Positions 48,401 to 60,534 are shown, counted from the first letter of the stretch. The stretch is DNA of 64,000 nt from Typha latifolia (GCA_019914945.1 CM034109.1:682001-746000); one strand, 5' to 3'. Translations and numbers: made by a program. The notes: a model not told the origin generated them from the letters alone.

Positions 48401-49073
48401 CAGAACAAAGTTATGTCAGTTTGACTGCCTAGACAACAACTCTAATTTGAGTGGTCTTGCATATGAAGGCTAATAGGCTGTCCATACCAGATAGGTTTAG
48501 ATGTTAGATTAGTTATTATACCAGGAAGTCGCTATAATAATATACAAATTTCCTCCTTATCTCTTCCCCGCAATGTTTAAAAGAAAAACATAAAAGCATA
48601 TCCTCAAAAGAAAGAGATCACTTATGAAATGTGACGGCTAATTAACCGGTGACAAAACTATGATCATCAACAAGAGTTCATGTGTTTCGACATTCCAAGT
48701 AGCAAGTACTTTAAGACTAAGCTCCCAAACAATGAAATTTTGCCACAGTGACTTGCCATTCTGCTCTCTCCTCTTCTAGTACACTAGATTTTCACCAAGA
48801 ACCGGTCTTTTCCCTTGTACCTTCCTCTGTTGTCTATACTACTTCTTGTCTCTTCCTTTCTCTAACCCCGTTATCCTAATCCCATGTTCTTTCTTCTAAA
48901 GACTTCGAATTTACTCCAAGAGAACCGGAAACTAGGGTTACAAACGTTTACAGATCGCCATAAAACTTCGATAGAGTTCGAAACGAGTAAGAAGAGCAGA
49001 TCGACGAGTTGAGATCAAAGAAGAAGCTTACAGCGAGGGGGCGGCGGATGAGCCGTCCGAGATTGGAAGCCAT
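43260..49073 (-). CDS. E2-OGDH: Dihydrolipoyllysine succinyltransferase, E2 of 2-oxoglutarate dehydrogenase (mitochondrial), 445 aa, thirteen exons
   Basis: Core subunit of the TCA-cycle 2-oxoglutarate dehydrogenase complex; it moves the succinyl group from lipoyl-lysine to CoA in the mitochondrial matrix. Exons: 49032-49073, 46066-46126, 45960-45987, 45677-45747, 45480-45554, 45178-45233, 45028-45072, 44633-44908, 44432-44526, 44048-44138, 43860-43970, 43534-43728, 43260-43451 (1338 nt, all in phase). Residues 1 to about 64 are an Arg/Ser-rich transit peptide ([23 protein letters not shown]). The lipoyl domain starts at [19 protein letters not shown], with the lipoyl-lysine in ETDK (K111). 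A Pro/Lys/Glu-rich linker encoded by the 276-nt exon follows. The catalytic domain begins at [13 protein letters not shown] and ends with [11 protein letters not shown] (H416, D420) and the usual C terminus RRLLLDL. No E3-binding subdomain is visible, as is usual for plant OGDH E2. Length is near Arabidopsis (464 aa). Confidence 0.95.
45441..45472. repeat. (GA)n microsatellite in an intron of the E2 gene
   Basis: About 16 GA units. On the gene strand it is (TC)n beginning seven bases after the donor at 45479-45478. Confidence 0.95.
47262..48160 (+). pseudogene. hAT transposase fragment (DUF659 region)
   Basis: Translation gives [18 protein letters not shown], then [20 protein letters not shown] (47400-47462), then [20 protein letters not shown], then [16 protein letters not shown], then [21 protein letters not shown] and [18 protein letters not shown]. 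These are the DUF659 and following blocks of plant hAT transposases in the right order. It is split by stops and frameshifts, and a segment of about 112 bp is duplicated in tandem at 47730-47950. Not functional. Confidence 0.85.
47730..47950. repeat. Tandem duplication of about 112 bp in the hAT relic
   Basis: Two consecutive copies share CAACCTAGCTTTRAAGAACA and CAGGGGATGTAATGTGCACA. It duplicates the [11 protein letters not shown] segment. Confidence 0.85.
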
Positions 49074-49260
49074 TCGCTGAGAGATCGAGAGAGCGGTGGA
49101 TCCCTGAGGGTTTGGGATTTGGGGTTTCGTCTACAACTTTCTATTCTCCTCTCTCCCCCCTCCCCACTAGCTTTCCCACTTCCTATATTTCTACGGCACG
49201 TGCTCCTCGCGTGGAAGGAAGAAGATCTTGTGCGGCTTGAGTTGTAGGAATTACGTGTAC
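49074..49260 (-). promoter_or_regulatory. Probable 5' UTR and promoter of the E2 gene
   Basis: GC-richer block immediately upstream of the ATG at 49073, with AAACCCTCAGGG- and AAACCCC-type words on the gene strand, as often seen in plant housekeeping promoters. Assigned by position and composition only. Confidence 0.4.
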
Positions 49261-49437
49261 TCGGGATTTATAACCGATCAGCGGTTGCCAAGTTTCTCAT
49301 CTGCAGCAATTTCCCGCAGTGGGGAGGATGCAGATACGCAAAGGAAAAGAAAATGGTAACAAATGATAACAACGTTGAGCTTTGACCGGTGTGAGCTGTG
49401 AGCACTGGCTGCGTCAACGGAATATATTTTATTTCTT

Positions 49438-49813
49438 TTACAAGTCTTTTTAGAGATTTTTATAGTGTCTTTCATGTACACAAAGGAAGGTTAGATTTAT
49501 TTAACCAACCTCAAATCATGATCTTTTTCAATAACAAAGAAGGGAATAATGCTCCTAGAAATAATAATAATACGAGATAGATTTAGATGTTAGATTAGTT
49601 ATTATACTAGGAATTGGCTATAATAATATAGGGGTTTCCTCCTTATCTCAAATGAAAGGAAAGGATCACTTATATGAAATGTGGCAGCTAGTTAACCTAT
49701 GACAAAACTATGATCATCAACAACAGTTAAATGTGTTTAGACATTCCAAGTAACAAGTAATTTAAGACTAAGCTCCCAAAACAATGAAATATTGCCACAA
49801 TAACTTGCCATTT
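49438..49813. mobile_element. Short, internally deleted copy of the hAT-associated element
   Basis: Matches the two outer parts of the 46940-48765 element but lacks its transposase core. 49438-49510 matches 46943-47020, 49541-49575 matches 47127-47170, 49577-49660 matches 48489-48540, and 49660-49813 matches 48611-48765. It lies just upstream of the E2 gene, so the two copies bracket E2 exon 1. Confidence 0.7.
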
Positions 49814-50224
49814 TTCCTTGTGCTTAATGGAATCACGTCATACATAAATATTCTACAAGATTTTGAAAAGAGTAATTTGTAAACTATATGTTAAAACTTT
49901 TGTATCAGCATGATATCCAGCGAAGGATTAGCAAATGATGCAAACTTAACGCAAATCATCCAACTCATCCTTCAAATTCATACTCAATTGTAATTCTCAA
50001 TCGACAAACAAAACTGCTGCATTCCATGCACCCTTTTTCGTGATACTTACCGTTGCTTTCAGGCATACAGATATTACAAGTAACTGCATGAGCATATCTG
50101 TCTTCCACCTTAGATTCAAGAAGCAATGTGCACCTCCAATTTGACTCTTTGGATGCCATGGTGAGCTTAGGTACAGCTGCCGCGGAGTCTCACTCGGGAT
50201 CAGCATTGCAATGACACTTGCAGA
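49814..50224. other. Spacer between E2 promoter and UTP7 stop codon
   Basis: Probably the UTP7 3' UTR for the part next to 50225. No independent gene is visible; short minus-strand ORFs here are unsupported. Confidence 0.5.
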
Positions 50225-53200
50225 TCAAGATGGCTTGTTTCGAGCAAACCGCTGCAGAGATTTGGGCAACTCTACCTCAGAGATCCTTTGCTTCTTTGCA
50301 GGCAGTCCATCTTCTCTCTGTTGCTCCAAGAACGGTCTCTTTGCCTTGAAAATCTCCTCCTCCTTCTTCTTGGCCCTCCTGCTAGGCTTGTTCCTTCCCT
50401 TGGTCTTCTTCTTGAATGAAATACTTTTGGCAGCCTCAATGGCATCTTCCATCTCATCCTCGATATCTTTCTTGGTCGGTTTCTCTTTTCTCCTTGGTGG
50501 CTCCAATGTACCTATTTTCCTAGGGTCGAGCATGATTGTCTCCGGCTGAAGTTTGTCGAGGAGAGCATGCACTTCTTTCTCCCTCCTCTGCTTTGTAGTT
50601 TCATATGGGTTTGCGACCCATGTATCAAAGTTAGGCTCACCGGATCCTGGAACAAGAATGGAAGATAGACCCATTGAATGACTAATTCCCAAGACATCCT
50701 CATAAGGCCGAAATGAGACCTTCCCGACCTGATAACCCTTCACCATATTATGGGTCATATATAGCTGGTAGTCCTGATCTCCACAATCTCTCCATATCTG
50801 CACATGAGATCCATTGCCAGTAGAGAGCAACCCCTTCTGGCTAAAGTCCAAGGTCTGGGCATGACCGGCGTATGTTCGTAAGACCTCAAACTTCCTGAGG
50901 TCCCACAGTTTAATTTTCCTGTCCATGCCAGCCGTGGCCATCAAATGTCCTCCACCGTGAAACGCAACCGCAGTCACAGGGCCATGATGACACAACATAG
51001 TTACAAGGGGTTTCACACTAGTTGGCTTCCACATGGTAACTTTGCCACCAGAGTGGCCCAATCCGATGACAGCATTATAAGGATTCACGCGCATCACATC
51101 AGTACGACCTAGACCTGTTCGGTAATTGGCAACTATCTCACCCGTGGTCACATCTTGATAATGAAGCTGTGCAAAGCTGTTCACAGATGCCAGGAGGAAG
51201 TGCTTGTCTAGAAACTGGAGCTTTAAAGGTTTCCCATGTTCCTGAGATGCAAAAAAAAGGGAATTAATTTGCATGATAGAATGGTTCTACAGAGAGAAAT
51301 CTAATAGCTTGAAGGACCCAAACGACTTACAATTAACAAACAGAAAACTACATGACCCCTCAAGTACTAATAGAAATGTCAGCTAAATTTCAGAAAATGT
51401 AGTAGTAGTCTGTATAGAATTCTACAGGAATGGATAAGGAAACTCTATCGCTTAATGAACAGATGATAAATAAGAAATATGATAAACAGAAAGCACATCT
51501 TGTCAGTTAATTAATCAACACAGTGGCACTGAAAAGAATCGTGTAGGATGGAAAAAATTAAAAGTTAAAAGCCTTCAGCCCAGTAAAATGTGAGGATAAA
51601 TTTAAAAGAAGGCATCACGCAGTTCACATTCAATTGATGTATAGTCAAATAACACGGTTTAGTTGTCTGGGGGAGGTGAAAGCTAAAGTCAGAAGTGCAT
51701 TTCTGAAACTTGAAGTAAATCATGTCAGGACCACATGAACTGGAGAGAAAAAGAAAGCAAACCATAATGAAGTAATCATTGTCAATATGATCCTACCTTT
51801 AGACAGTGGATTTCTGTTCCATGACGGTTATAGATATATGGGTACCTGTAGCAGTAAAAAAAACATAAAATATATCATAAATTTAGTACCCGTGCATTAG
51901 AGGCTGAGGCATTTGAAGTACATGAAGAAGATGTGATAGAAAACTGAATTACTAAGAAGGAATAGCCACAGTAAGCTCTTGGCTTGAATATATAATAATG
52001 ATATCATCTAAACAAAATAAATGGTACTAAATTTCTAGATGCAAAATGTTTTCCAAGTTTTCATGGACACATATATCACAAGAGGTAGCAAAAACCTAGG
52101 CATTTCACACCAATCAAAGATGGAAAGTTCTATTAATTGGATGCAACAAACTGTCATTCTGGATCCATCTTTTACCTGTTAGTTTGTAGAATTCACTATA
52201 ACTCTGGTGTTAAGCATCTCTTGCATTATGTGAAACTAAAGTAATGAGTTCCTCGTGTTATCATTTTTGTTGGATAACTAACACATGCTCCACATTATTA
52301 TTGAGGGTGCTGCAGTGTATGGTGTCACATCAGCTTATTAGTTTGATTAATGTCCTGATTGTCAACAGTGGTGATGAGTGTATTATGGCAGATTTCCCCT
52401 TCTAAAAGACCAACTCTCGTTGTCAATGTGTCAACAACAAGCTGCCAAGATCATTGGATTTAATTTGTGTGATTGATTGTTGACATTTGATCAAAATAAA
52501 ATAATGGAAAATACATTTGACCTCCTTTTAGTTTGGCCAAAATTCAAAGTGCCTCCTTGAAATTTCATCTGAGACATTTATCCACCTTGTGGTGCTAACC
52601 TATGTGAAATTGTATGAGAGACTTTAATGAAAAAAGGCTAAAATATCCCTTTTAAATTACAAATAATTAGTTGCAAAGATTTTTTTTTGTTCAAATTGAT
52701 AAGTCCTACACTTTTTTTTATCCCTCCCTCTCATTGCTAAATTGATAATATTGTCAGTGCATCTGTGATCTATGCTTTGTTGGTTATGGAGCTTTACTAT
52801 TTTCCTATAGCAATAACAATACTAAAAGAATAAACAAAAGCTTTCCAACTTGTGAAGTATATTATATCTGCATGTGATGCTGGAACCATGTAGAGAACAT
52901 TACTTTTTCTGAGCTACTGCAAAGAGTTGCTCATTTTGCAAGAATACCACATCACGCACTGTTTCCCTCACCTGCACAAGTAAATGGGACTTAGAAAATG
53001 ACAACTTAAATTCAACGCAAAACGCAACTAAAATTGTCTGGCTAATTTTGCAGTAAGTATCATTTCAATGCAGAAAATCCTCCCCGGAAACAGAAAACAA
53101 GCAGCAACCGCAAAAAAGATGCTTTGGGTCATGTTGGCCTCTTCCTCTGCTGATTGGTATAGCCTTCAGGATCGAGGGTCCTACTCGTGCCCAAACAAGG

Positions 53201-56200
53201 AACCATCACGCAATTAATAATGATCCTGTTGGTAGAAACTATTTCCCTATTTTTCACCCCTTCAAGAAGCTTGATGTCAATGGGGTTACCCAACTTCTAT
53301 AAAATAGACTCTCTCTGTTATTTCAAATCTAATAGAAGAATCGATAGGGATAACTGAATTTCCCAAAGGTTGGACAGAAAAACTTTTGATCATTCCAGTG
53401 AAAAGTGGAAACACTTATACTAACATTAAAAATTACAAATCCATGAAGAAAACTGTTTTGAATGATTTTCTTCATCAATACTACCTACTTCACTAATACA
53501 GAAGCGCCTTACACACACCGTGATTGTGAATAAAGTCATATGATCAAGCTTTTAAAAATGGTTCAGAATATGATGGAAATGCAGATTAATGATTCTTTTG
53601 CTTATTTTTACCCTATCGAATAATGCCAAGATGCTGTATTTTACTAAATAGAGGTTTTGCAAGCAAATATTTACTCTTTTGTATATGTAAAATTCACGTC
53701 CTATAATTTTTTATTATTGGTAATACATTGTAATATATCATATTATAACAGAGATAAGAACAATTCACATAATCAGTCTCTGCTGTAGGATGAGAAGATT
53801 GCATAGATATTTGTGCCACCACTGACAATAAAGTAAAAGCAAAGCAAGGATATCCCATTCCGACCAGGGCAGTTTCAGCATGTTACATGTCAGATGTGGA
53901 AGTACATGCCATTCCATGCAACCAAGTAGGATGTTGCCCCTGAAATAGAAGGGCAGCCGAAAATATCCCATGGTGCCCACTCATATTTGCTCAAAAAATT
54001 ATATTTTGTTACATTCAATAAAAATGCGAAATATGCAACAGTATGGGCCATATTGACAACTCTGAATTACTGTGATCGAATCTAATCATTTTAGTCAAGG
54101 TCACTCAGTTGAGGATTTCGCAGATCACCAAATAGATTCAGAATATAATTGTTAAAGATAGGAAGCCAAGATAATATAACAAGAATTGGAAGCAAACAGA
54201 TAAGTCCATTTCATGCACATAATATCTGACCATTTTTAAGAGATGTCGTAGCATTATGTTAAGATTTTAAACCACACCTGGAATTCTTTGATGAGATCCA
54301 TAGTAATCATATCTATCATTGCTATGTGACCTTTGCGCCCTCCGACTAACATATGGCGTCCGCTTGAAGTATATTCTAGTGTATATGGACCTAACTCTGC
54401 AAAGCACAAAGATCAAACTAAAGTTTAGCCAAAAGAAGACCCAATTATATAACAATTGCTTTGACTGCAAAGTTAGCAATCAGCAAACAAAAATGATCCT
54501 GTAGGTCCCTCCTCTGGGATACTAAATGGTCCACAGCTTACAACAGTTTGTTATTTGATATGGTTTGCAGGAAAAAGAATACAAACAATAAAAAATTATC
54601 TCAAAGTAAATGCATGGATTTTAACATCGGCAAAACCTTGATATTTGATGCAAAATAACAACTTAAAGAAGAACACAAACAAGATAGCTTATTTTACCAG
54701 GTAAGATCATATCAAATGGTTTTCTTGAACTGAGAAGATCCACCTCACGAACAATAGATTCTTGGTTGATATTCCGTGTCTTTTCTAAACCTTCAGCTAC
54801 CAAATAACCTTCCTCACTAGGCATAAGCCACTGAAAAGTAAAGAGAAAAAAAAATAAGAAAGCTAAAACATGTTGCCAAAATTTGCAGAATATATTTGGA
54901 GAGGATTAATTAATTAATTACATCTTGTACTAAACAAGTTGGCTATCTGACTAGGATAATCAGCTGCTTTGGGAAAAAGCACTGCCAGCTTAATATTAAT
55001 TTTGCGTATGAGGTAATTCAGTAAGTTTTGTGAACTACATTCACCATCAGTATATCTTCTTCAATGGAAATATTTATGGACAATCAAAATCATATTCTAA
55101 ACTCCACTTGGATAATTAAGTCTGGCAACATCTTCCAGACTTTTGTTTTAACTATCAAACTTGTAAATCTAGAAAATAATCTCACCACTCATGAGCAACC
55201 AGGCATGAGTACACTAACAGGGAATTAATAAAAGTGACTCTCGGACGGTGAAATACTTATCTCCACGACCAGCCATCTAGGTGATGTAGATAAAGGAAGG
55301 TTTCACAAGTTGACTAGAAGTAATCATTACCATAATCACATATCTGGAGACAACAATAGATATCAAACCTTTTCAGCCTTGGCAGCAGCTTTTGCAGATT
55401 GGCCATATAATTTTTCCTTCACAGAAAGCTGACCTTTCAACTTCTTATCTCGTAAAGCCTAAAAACTTTGAAAAATTAGATTAAATCATAAAAAATAGAA
55501 AAACCTCTATATCACACCTGTGAAAGGTTGATTAGCAATATAAAGGCATTCCATTATCTAAATTTTACATAGTAATCAAAGAAGGGAGAAAGCAAACTAA
55601 ACCTCCAACCCAGCATTTTCTCCTCGCAAATACTTTTTCGCCTTCAACTCCAATTCATCCGAAATAACCTGCATAATCATATAGAAAAAGGTGGTCAGGC
55701 CCTAATAACAATGCATTGTCGCATTGATGCTACAACTCCTCACACAAATCACTTCGAATGGTATTAACCAATGTATTGCAAGGTGACCAAACCACTGCAT
55801 GGCGCCCAGCCAGAAGGTGGGCGCCAAGAAAGGTCTAACATTTTTAATATATAAAAAATTAAAAACAATCATATATGATGTATAATATATAGTGATATAG
55901 TATATATAGAGTATTTAATAGTGCACTACACCAAAATATCAAATAACATGACCACAATTTTCAACCATAACAAGTTCACAATAATAAGTTCAGCAATTCA
56001 GCATAGTAGTAAACTAACGAAATGCTCAAGAAAATAGCAAATTAGAGGATAAAATTAGCACAGCAGTAAGCATTAATGAATTGCTATCCCAATTCGAAGG
56101 ATAAAATAGTTCCTATCTTTCCATGAGCGACTACAGCATCCACGAAGCAAAGAGCACAAAGGTGAAAGGGCACACCCAACCTCTTATTTCCTATAGCATT

Positions 56201-56942
56201 GAGTGCCCAATATAAGAGAGAGAGAGTACCCGCTGAGTCGTCACTGCCATCGGGGTTGCTGCCCACCACCACGGTGCACCTCTCAATAGGTTGGAGAGGA
56301 GGAGGGCTCGAGAGGTCGAAGAGGAAGAGGGTGGCTCATTACGTATTGGATAATTTCCGGATATGAATCAGATCTTAAATGGATACAAGTCATAAAATAT
56401 ACATATAGAACTTTGTAATAGATTGAACTTGGTAACCATGTTCATCAACTACTTACTAGTGAACTATGTTGCTGTGCAGATTTACCTCTGAAGAAAGAAA
56501 ATCTGCAATTCCCACCTTCAAGAATCATGGAAAAAAAAACAGAAAATGAAGCGAGACAATGCGGAGAAAGAATAGCTCAGTTGTTGGAAGTTCTAAAATT
56601 ATGACATTGACAAAGTATTTCCCGCAACACCTCAACATGTAATGCAAAAATTATGACGCTAGAATAGGACCAAATTGAAATATTCCGAGTCTTCCCAACT
56701 AAATCATGCACAACTCTGTCCTTCCCTCATTATTTTCTACAATTCCATCTATAACAAGTTGCATTATCGTGTCCATTGGAATCGAAAACGCTGCCATAAC
56801 CTAGCGCTAGCATCAAAGGAGAACACTTTAACATAAGGAATTAACCAAGAAACCCAGTAGGAATGAAGCTGAAACAAGTCCATACCACTGCTTGGCCAAG
56901 ACCCAAGACATCCGACCTCTCAGGAGCAACAGATGCCATCAT
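50225..56942 (-). CDS. UTP7: U3 snoRNP-associated WD-repeat protein UTP7 / WDR46, 532 aa, eight coding exons
   Basis: Nucleolar scaffold of the small-subunit processome, needed for early 18S rRNA maturation. Exons: 56886-56942, 55603-55668, 55369-55458, 54698-54830, 54278-54396, 52904-52971, 51797-51845, 50225-51241 (1599 nt, in phase). The N-terminal helical stretch is Lys-rich (LELKAKKYLRGENAGLEALRDKKLKGQLS). WD-type blades follow, for example YTSSGRHMLVGGRKGHIAMID and GMDRKIKLWDLR (about 299-310). The conserved C-terminal BING4CT region is about 370-445 (VPGSGEPNFDTWVANPYE, then ETIMLDPRKIGTL), and a basic tail (KKKTKGRNKPSRRAKKK) suits nucleolar targeting. Length is close to yeast Utp7 (554 aa). 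The start is the first ATG of the frame; the frame stays open for about 60 more codons upstream without any ATG, giving an acidic and Ser/Pro-rich reading. Confidence 0.94.
55775..56010. repeat. Dispersed repeat, inverted relative to 24490-24770
   Basis: Within the first intron of UTP7. Its complement carries GTGAACTTGTTATGGTTG and TTTGATATTTTGGTGTAGTG, matching the copy at 24490-24770. A GGCGCC-type word block (CATGGCGCCCAGCC) closes one end. Confidence 0.6.
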
Positions 56943-57140
56943 CTCCTCCTCCTCCTCGTCGTGCTCTTCCTCCCCCTCGCTTGGTGACGGCGAGCTCGAG
57001 GAGGCGGAGCTTGGTGACGCCGCAACGGAGTGGTGATGGCGGCGGAGAGGCCGGAAAGGTGATGGCGGCGGAGAGGAGTTGAAGACGGTGATCGCGTAGA
57101 GATTTTGGTGGAGGCGGCTACCGATTTGGGAAAGAGAGAT
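56943..57140 (-). promoter_or_regulatory. 5' leader region of UTP7
   Basis: GC-rich block just upstream of the start. On the gene strand it contains a run of GAG codons immediately before ATGATG, preceded by Ser/Pro codons, all in frame. It is either 5' UTR or part of a longer N terminus starting at a non-AUG codon. Confidence 0.4.
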
Positions 57141-57199
57141 GGAGAGGTTTAAGACTAGGATCGGTGGGTTGCAGGGTTTCGTTATTGGAAGGGGTTATT

Positions 57200-57400
57200 T
57201 ATCTAAGTGGTTAAACAGATATCCATTATCGGATCCGAATTCGATAACATTAGTTATACCATATCCGTATCCAGATCCGAATTTTTCCTACAAAAATCCG
57301 GATCCGAATATTTTACTAAAATTCTATCCATAGTATTCCAATGGGGATCCAGATCAGATAGGGTTTTTTAATTCGATCCGAATTGTGTAGCAAATTGTGT
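57200..57400. repeat. GGATCCGAAT-rich dispersed repeat
   Basis: Recurrent TCCGGATCCGAAT, TCCAGATCCGAAT and GATCCGAATT words. The plus-strand open frame (57139-57333) translates as repeated YPYPDPN and KNPDPN, an artefact of the repeat rather than a gene. Confidence 0.6.
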
Positions 57401-58860
57401 CAAACTTAATCTGACTCATTTTCACCGATAGTATTGACAAGTCATGATATGTTTATCATATGATCTTGTATTTTATTTTTAATGTCTCAAAAATATTAGA
57501 AAACTTTGATTTTCTTAACGGACAATTACCATAATGATAAATTACGTTAATTATAGATGTTAAATAAGTTTACTAAGATTAAGGTAAAAATAAAAAATGG
57601 AACTACAAATTAAGATCAAACAAAGGCTATTCTAGATTATTTTTATATATGTTATATTTAAGAGTAACAAAAGTTACCTCAGGATGTTAAACGATGCGAA
57701 TGATACTAAAAACAAAATATAAATAGGTTTTTTTTTTTTTGCATGTATACTTTTAGAGGCGAAAAAAAAATCAAAACTTCTTTAGGTATCATTTTTGTTG
57801 ACCTATACTTGTATATATTTTATACTTGATTGTTTCTTTATTGCCTCAAGAGCTTAGCTTTTTGGTTACTCAGTTACCTTATATTGATCTATTACAATTT
57901 TCAATTTTGTAGTTGATTTCAAATACCTCCCCATTAAGAACTGATGTCTTTCATGGAGCAGTTGCATGTATGATAGCTTTTGTATTGCTTGTAAGATTAT
58001 CACATCCATAAACTGCATGCAAAGATGATCACTTTATTAGCTTTCAGAGTTGTTTCCTGCCATTGCTTTCAATTTTTCATCCTACTCAACCATCAATTTC
58101 TAAAACAACACTAAATGTTGAAAGACCAACATGTTTGCAATGACTGCAACTTTGGATGCTTCTCACAAAAAAGAAAAAGATACAAAGATGATGCAAAAGT
58201 AAAACCTGCAAGAAGAGCAATCTTCAAATGCAAGCTTGTGAGTCTCTGCAAATATAGAATTAGGTGAAATGATACAATGTATGAAGTAAGGTTTTGATAA
58301 GTGAAAGTGGATCATTCCTTGTAGATTAGGTCATTGTTGTGATAGGCTGCAGAGAATTTGACTAGATTGTGATTGAAATTATCTTTGCACAGTCCAAATG
58401 GTTTGTCTAATTCTTGCATTGATTTACTTCTCCATGTCCTAATCAAGAAACCTCCTCAACTATTTTATTTTATTTTTTTTGAAAACCACAATTTTGATCA
58501 ATACTAGTTTCTATTTCCTAATCATGCTTCCTAACTTAAAAGAAAATATTAGCATAAGGCAAGGAGTATGAATACCAAAACTAACCCATAAATTGAATCA
58601 ATTTCAGACTGAATGTCAAAGTATTCATAAGATCAGAGGGACATAGTATGGAACATAAGCACTCAAAAGCAATGGATAGTTTACTAATATAATCAGAAAG
58701 CAGTTTAAATGAAATGAACCTATGTGCATCAAAAGTTGCTATCATCTTAATATCACTAGGCAAAGCAATTGCTAAAGATGGCTTCAGGAGAGTCTATTCA
58801 GTTTGATGCAGGTGCAAGTTGATAACCAGGTCTCATGTGATCTCTATAGTATTAACATTT
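57401..58860. other. AT-rich spacer
   Basis: No gene, RNA or defined repeat recognised. Confidence 0.55.
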
Positions 58861-60275
58861 CCAGATCAATGCCTAGAAAGAATTTGAGAAGTGAATGGTT
58901 TTGGCTTTTGATGATTATTTTGCCAAACCAATGTATTGATATATTCTGAGTCGGTATATAAGTCTAGAAAGATAAAGTTAGCTACATATAATCTCCACCA
59001 CGATAGCATTGGAGAAAGATAAGATTAGTTACAACTATCCTAACAGCAGGGGGGGTGTCAGTAACCATGAGCTTGAGCTTGCTTCTCAAAAACAGAAATC
59101 TGAAAGATTTCAGCTATTTGATCTTTTGTTGAGATGTAACAAGTTTGAATCTCCTTATTAAGAACTTTCTCTCGAATAAAATAATAATCTACTTCAATGT
59201 GTTTTGTTTTAGCATGAAATACCGGTTTTGAAGCTAGAGCAAGAGCACTCGCATTGTCACACCGTATAATAAGAATGGTAGGAAGAGGTACATGTAGCTC
59301 TTTAAAAACATACGCAACCATAAAGCTTAGCAGAAGCAATAGCCATAGATCTATACTCTGCCTCTGTGCTAGATCTAGAAACAAATTATTGTTTCATTAC
59401 TTACTAATAAATTAGACTAGAGTCAAGAAATACACCATATCCACTAGTGGACTGACGATCAGTAGGATCTCCTGTCCAATTAGAATCACAATAAGCACTA
59501 AGACTAAGATTAGTTTTTTGTCTAATGTAAACCAAAATCAATAGTACCTTTTAGGTAATACAAAATGCGCTTAGCGGCAACAAACTATGATTGGTGAGTA
59601 GAGAAAATGGTTAATAGAGAAAGATAACTTTGGTCGTATGAGTGTGCAATATTGAAGAGGCCCAACAATATGATGATATAATGTAGGATCTTGAAGCGGA
59701 TCGCCATCTATTTGTGAGAATTTCTTTCCGGATGTGCATGATGCAGCATATAGTTTAGCACCATCCATGCTAACACGTTGTAAGAGATCGACGATGTGCT
59801 TCGATTGGTTCAAATAAAGACCATTAGTTTCTATAAACATGAATTCCAAGGTCTTTGACAACAAACTCCGCTTTTAATTTATCAACCAAATTATTTATAG
59901 CTCCCAAGAAATTCTCAGTTACAATGATATCATCCACGTAGATCAAGATAAAAATGTGAACCTATGAACTGTGAAATATAAAGAAGAGTTGTCAAGTAAA
60001 GATCCAATAAAGTTTATTTCCAATAAAGCTTGTGATAGACGATTAAACCAAGCACGTGGTGCTTTGTGGTTTTTCTATGTAAATTTTTTCGTCAAGTAAC
60101 CATGCAAGAATGCATTAGAAATGTCCAATTGCTTCAAATGTTAATTAATTTGAGTTGCAAGAGCTAAAGCAAGCATTCTGTAGCAGGTTTTATAACAGGA
60201 TCGAAGGTCTCTGTGTAGTCTACTCCGTTAAGTTGATCAAAGCCTTTGGCAACTAGGCGGTCTTTATATCTCTCG
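58861..60275 (-). pseudogene. Ty1/copia retrotransposon relic (reverse transcriptase and RNase H)
   Basis: Minus-strand fragments in family order: [20 protein letters not shown] and [12 protein letters not shown] (60275-60185), the RT catalytic motif YVDDIIVTEN (about 59940), LLQRVSMDGAKLYA (about 59790), VGPLQYCTLIRPKLSFSIN (about 59640), and RNase H: CDNASALALASKPVFHAKTK and HIEVDYYFIREKV (59260-59150). Frameshifts and stops break it. Downstream on the same strand, from about 59045, the sequence TGTTAGGATAGTTG could be the start of a 3' LTR, with a TATATACCGAC motif about 100 bp in. The LTR's far end was not found and no clear polypurine tract precedes it. The 5' side is cut by the AGCTCG repeat at 60276. 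Confidence 0.85.
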
Positions 60276-60425
60276 ATTAGGGCTGTCAAAATAAACGAGC
60301 GGCTCAGGCTCGGCTCGGCTCGATATGAGCTGAGCTGAACCTGAGCCTAAATTTAAGGCTCGAATTAATTTCGAGCTGAGCCTGAGCTTGAGCCGGCTTG
60401 CTCAGGCTCAGCTCGATAGGCTCAA
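60276..60425. repeat. AGCTCG-type dispersed repeat, copy 3, interrupting the copia relic
   Basis: Starts TAGGGCTGTCAAAATAAACG, then dense CTCGGCTC and GAGCCTGAGC words. It abuts the copia reverse-transcriptase reading exactly after the codons for LIERYKD, so it probably inserted into the copia element. Confidence 0.65.
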
Positions 60426-60534
60426 TTTATATAAAAAATTAGTATTCACAGTCCAGTCACACAGCCTAAATTTCCCAAATCTTACCCTTGCTCAGTTGTG
60501 CCTCGTCGTCATCCTCAAGCCATCGCCGCCTCAT

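Larger units (their letters stand above)
46940..48765 (+). mobile_element. hAT-type element relic in intron 1 of the E2 gene
   Basis: Contains a degenerate hAT transposase (47262-48160) in plus orientation, opposite to the host gene. Its outer parts (46940-47175 and 48489-48765) are shared with the shorter copy at 49438-49813, so I take these as the element's ends or its flanks. It accounts for most of the 2.9-kb intron 1. Confidence 0.55.

Noticed and set aside
57139..57333. 64-codon ORF with YPYPDPN repeats
   Set aside because: Translation of a GGATCCGAAT-type dispersed repeat.
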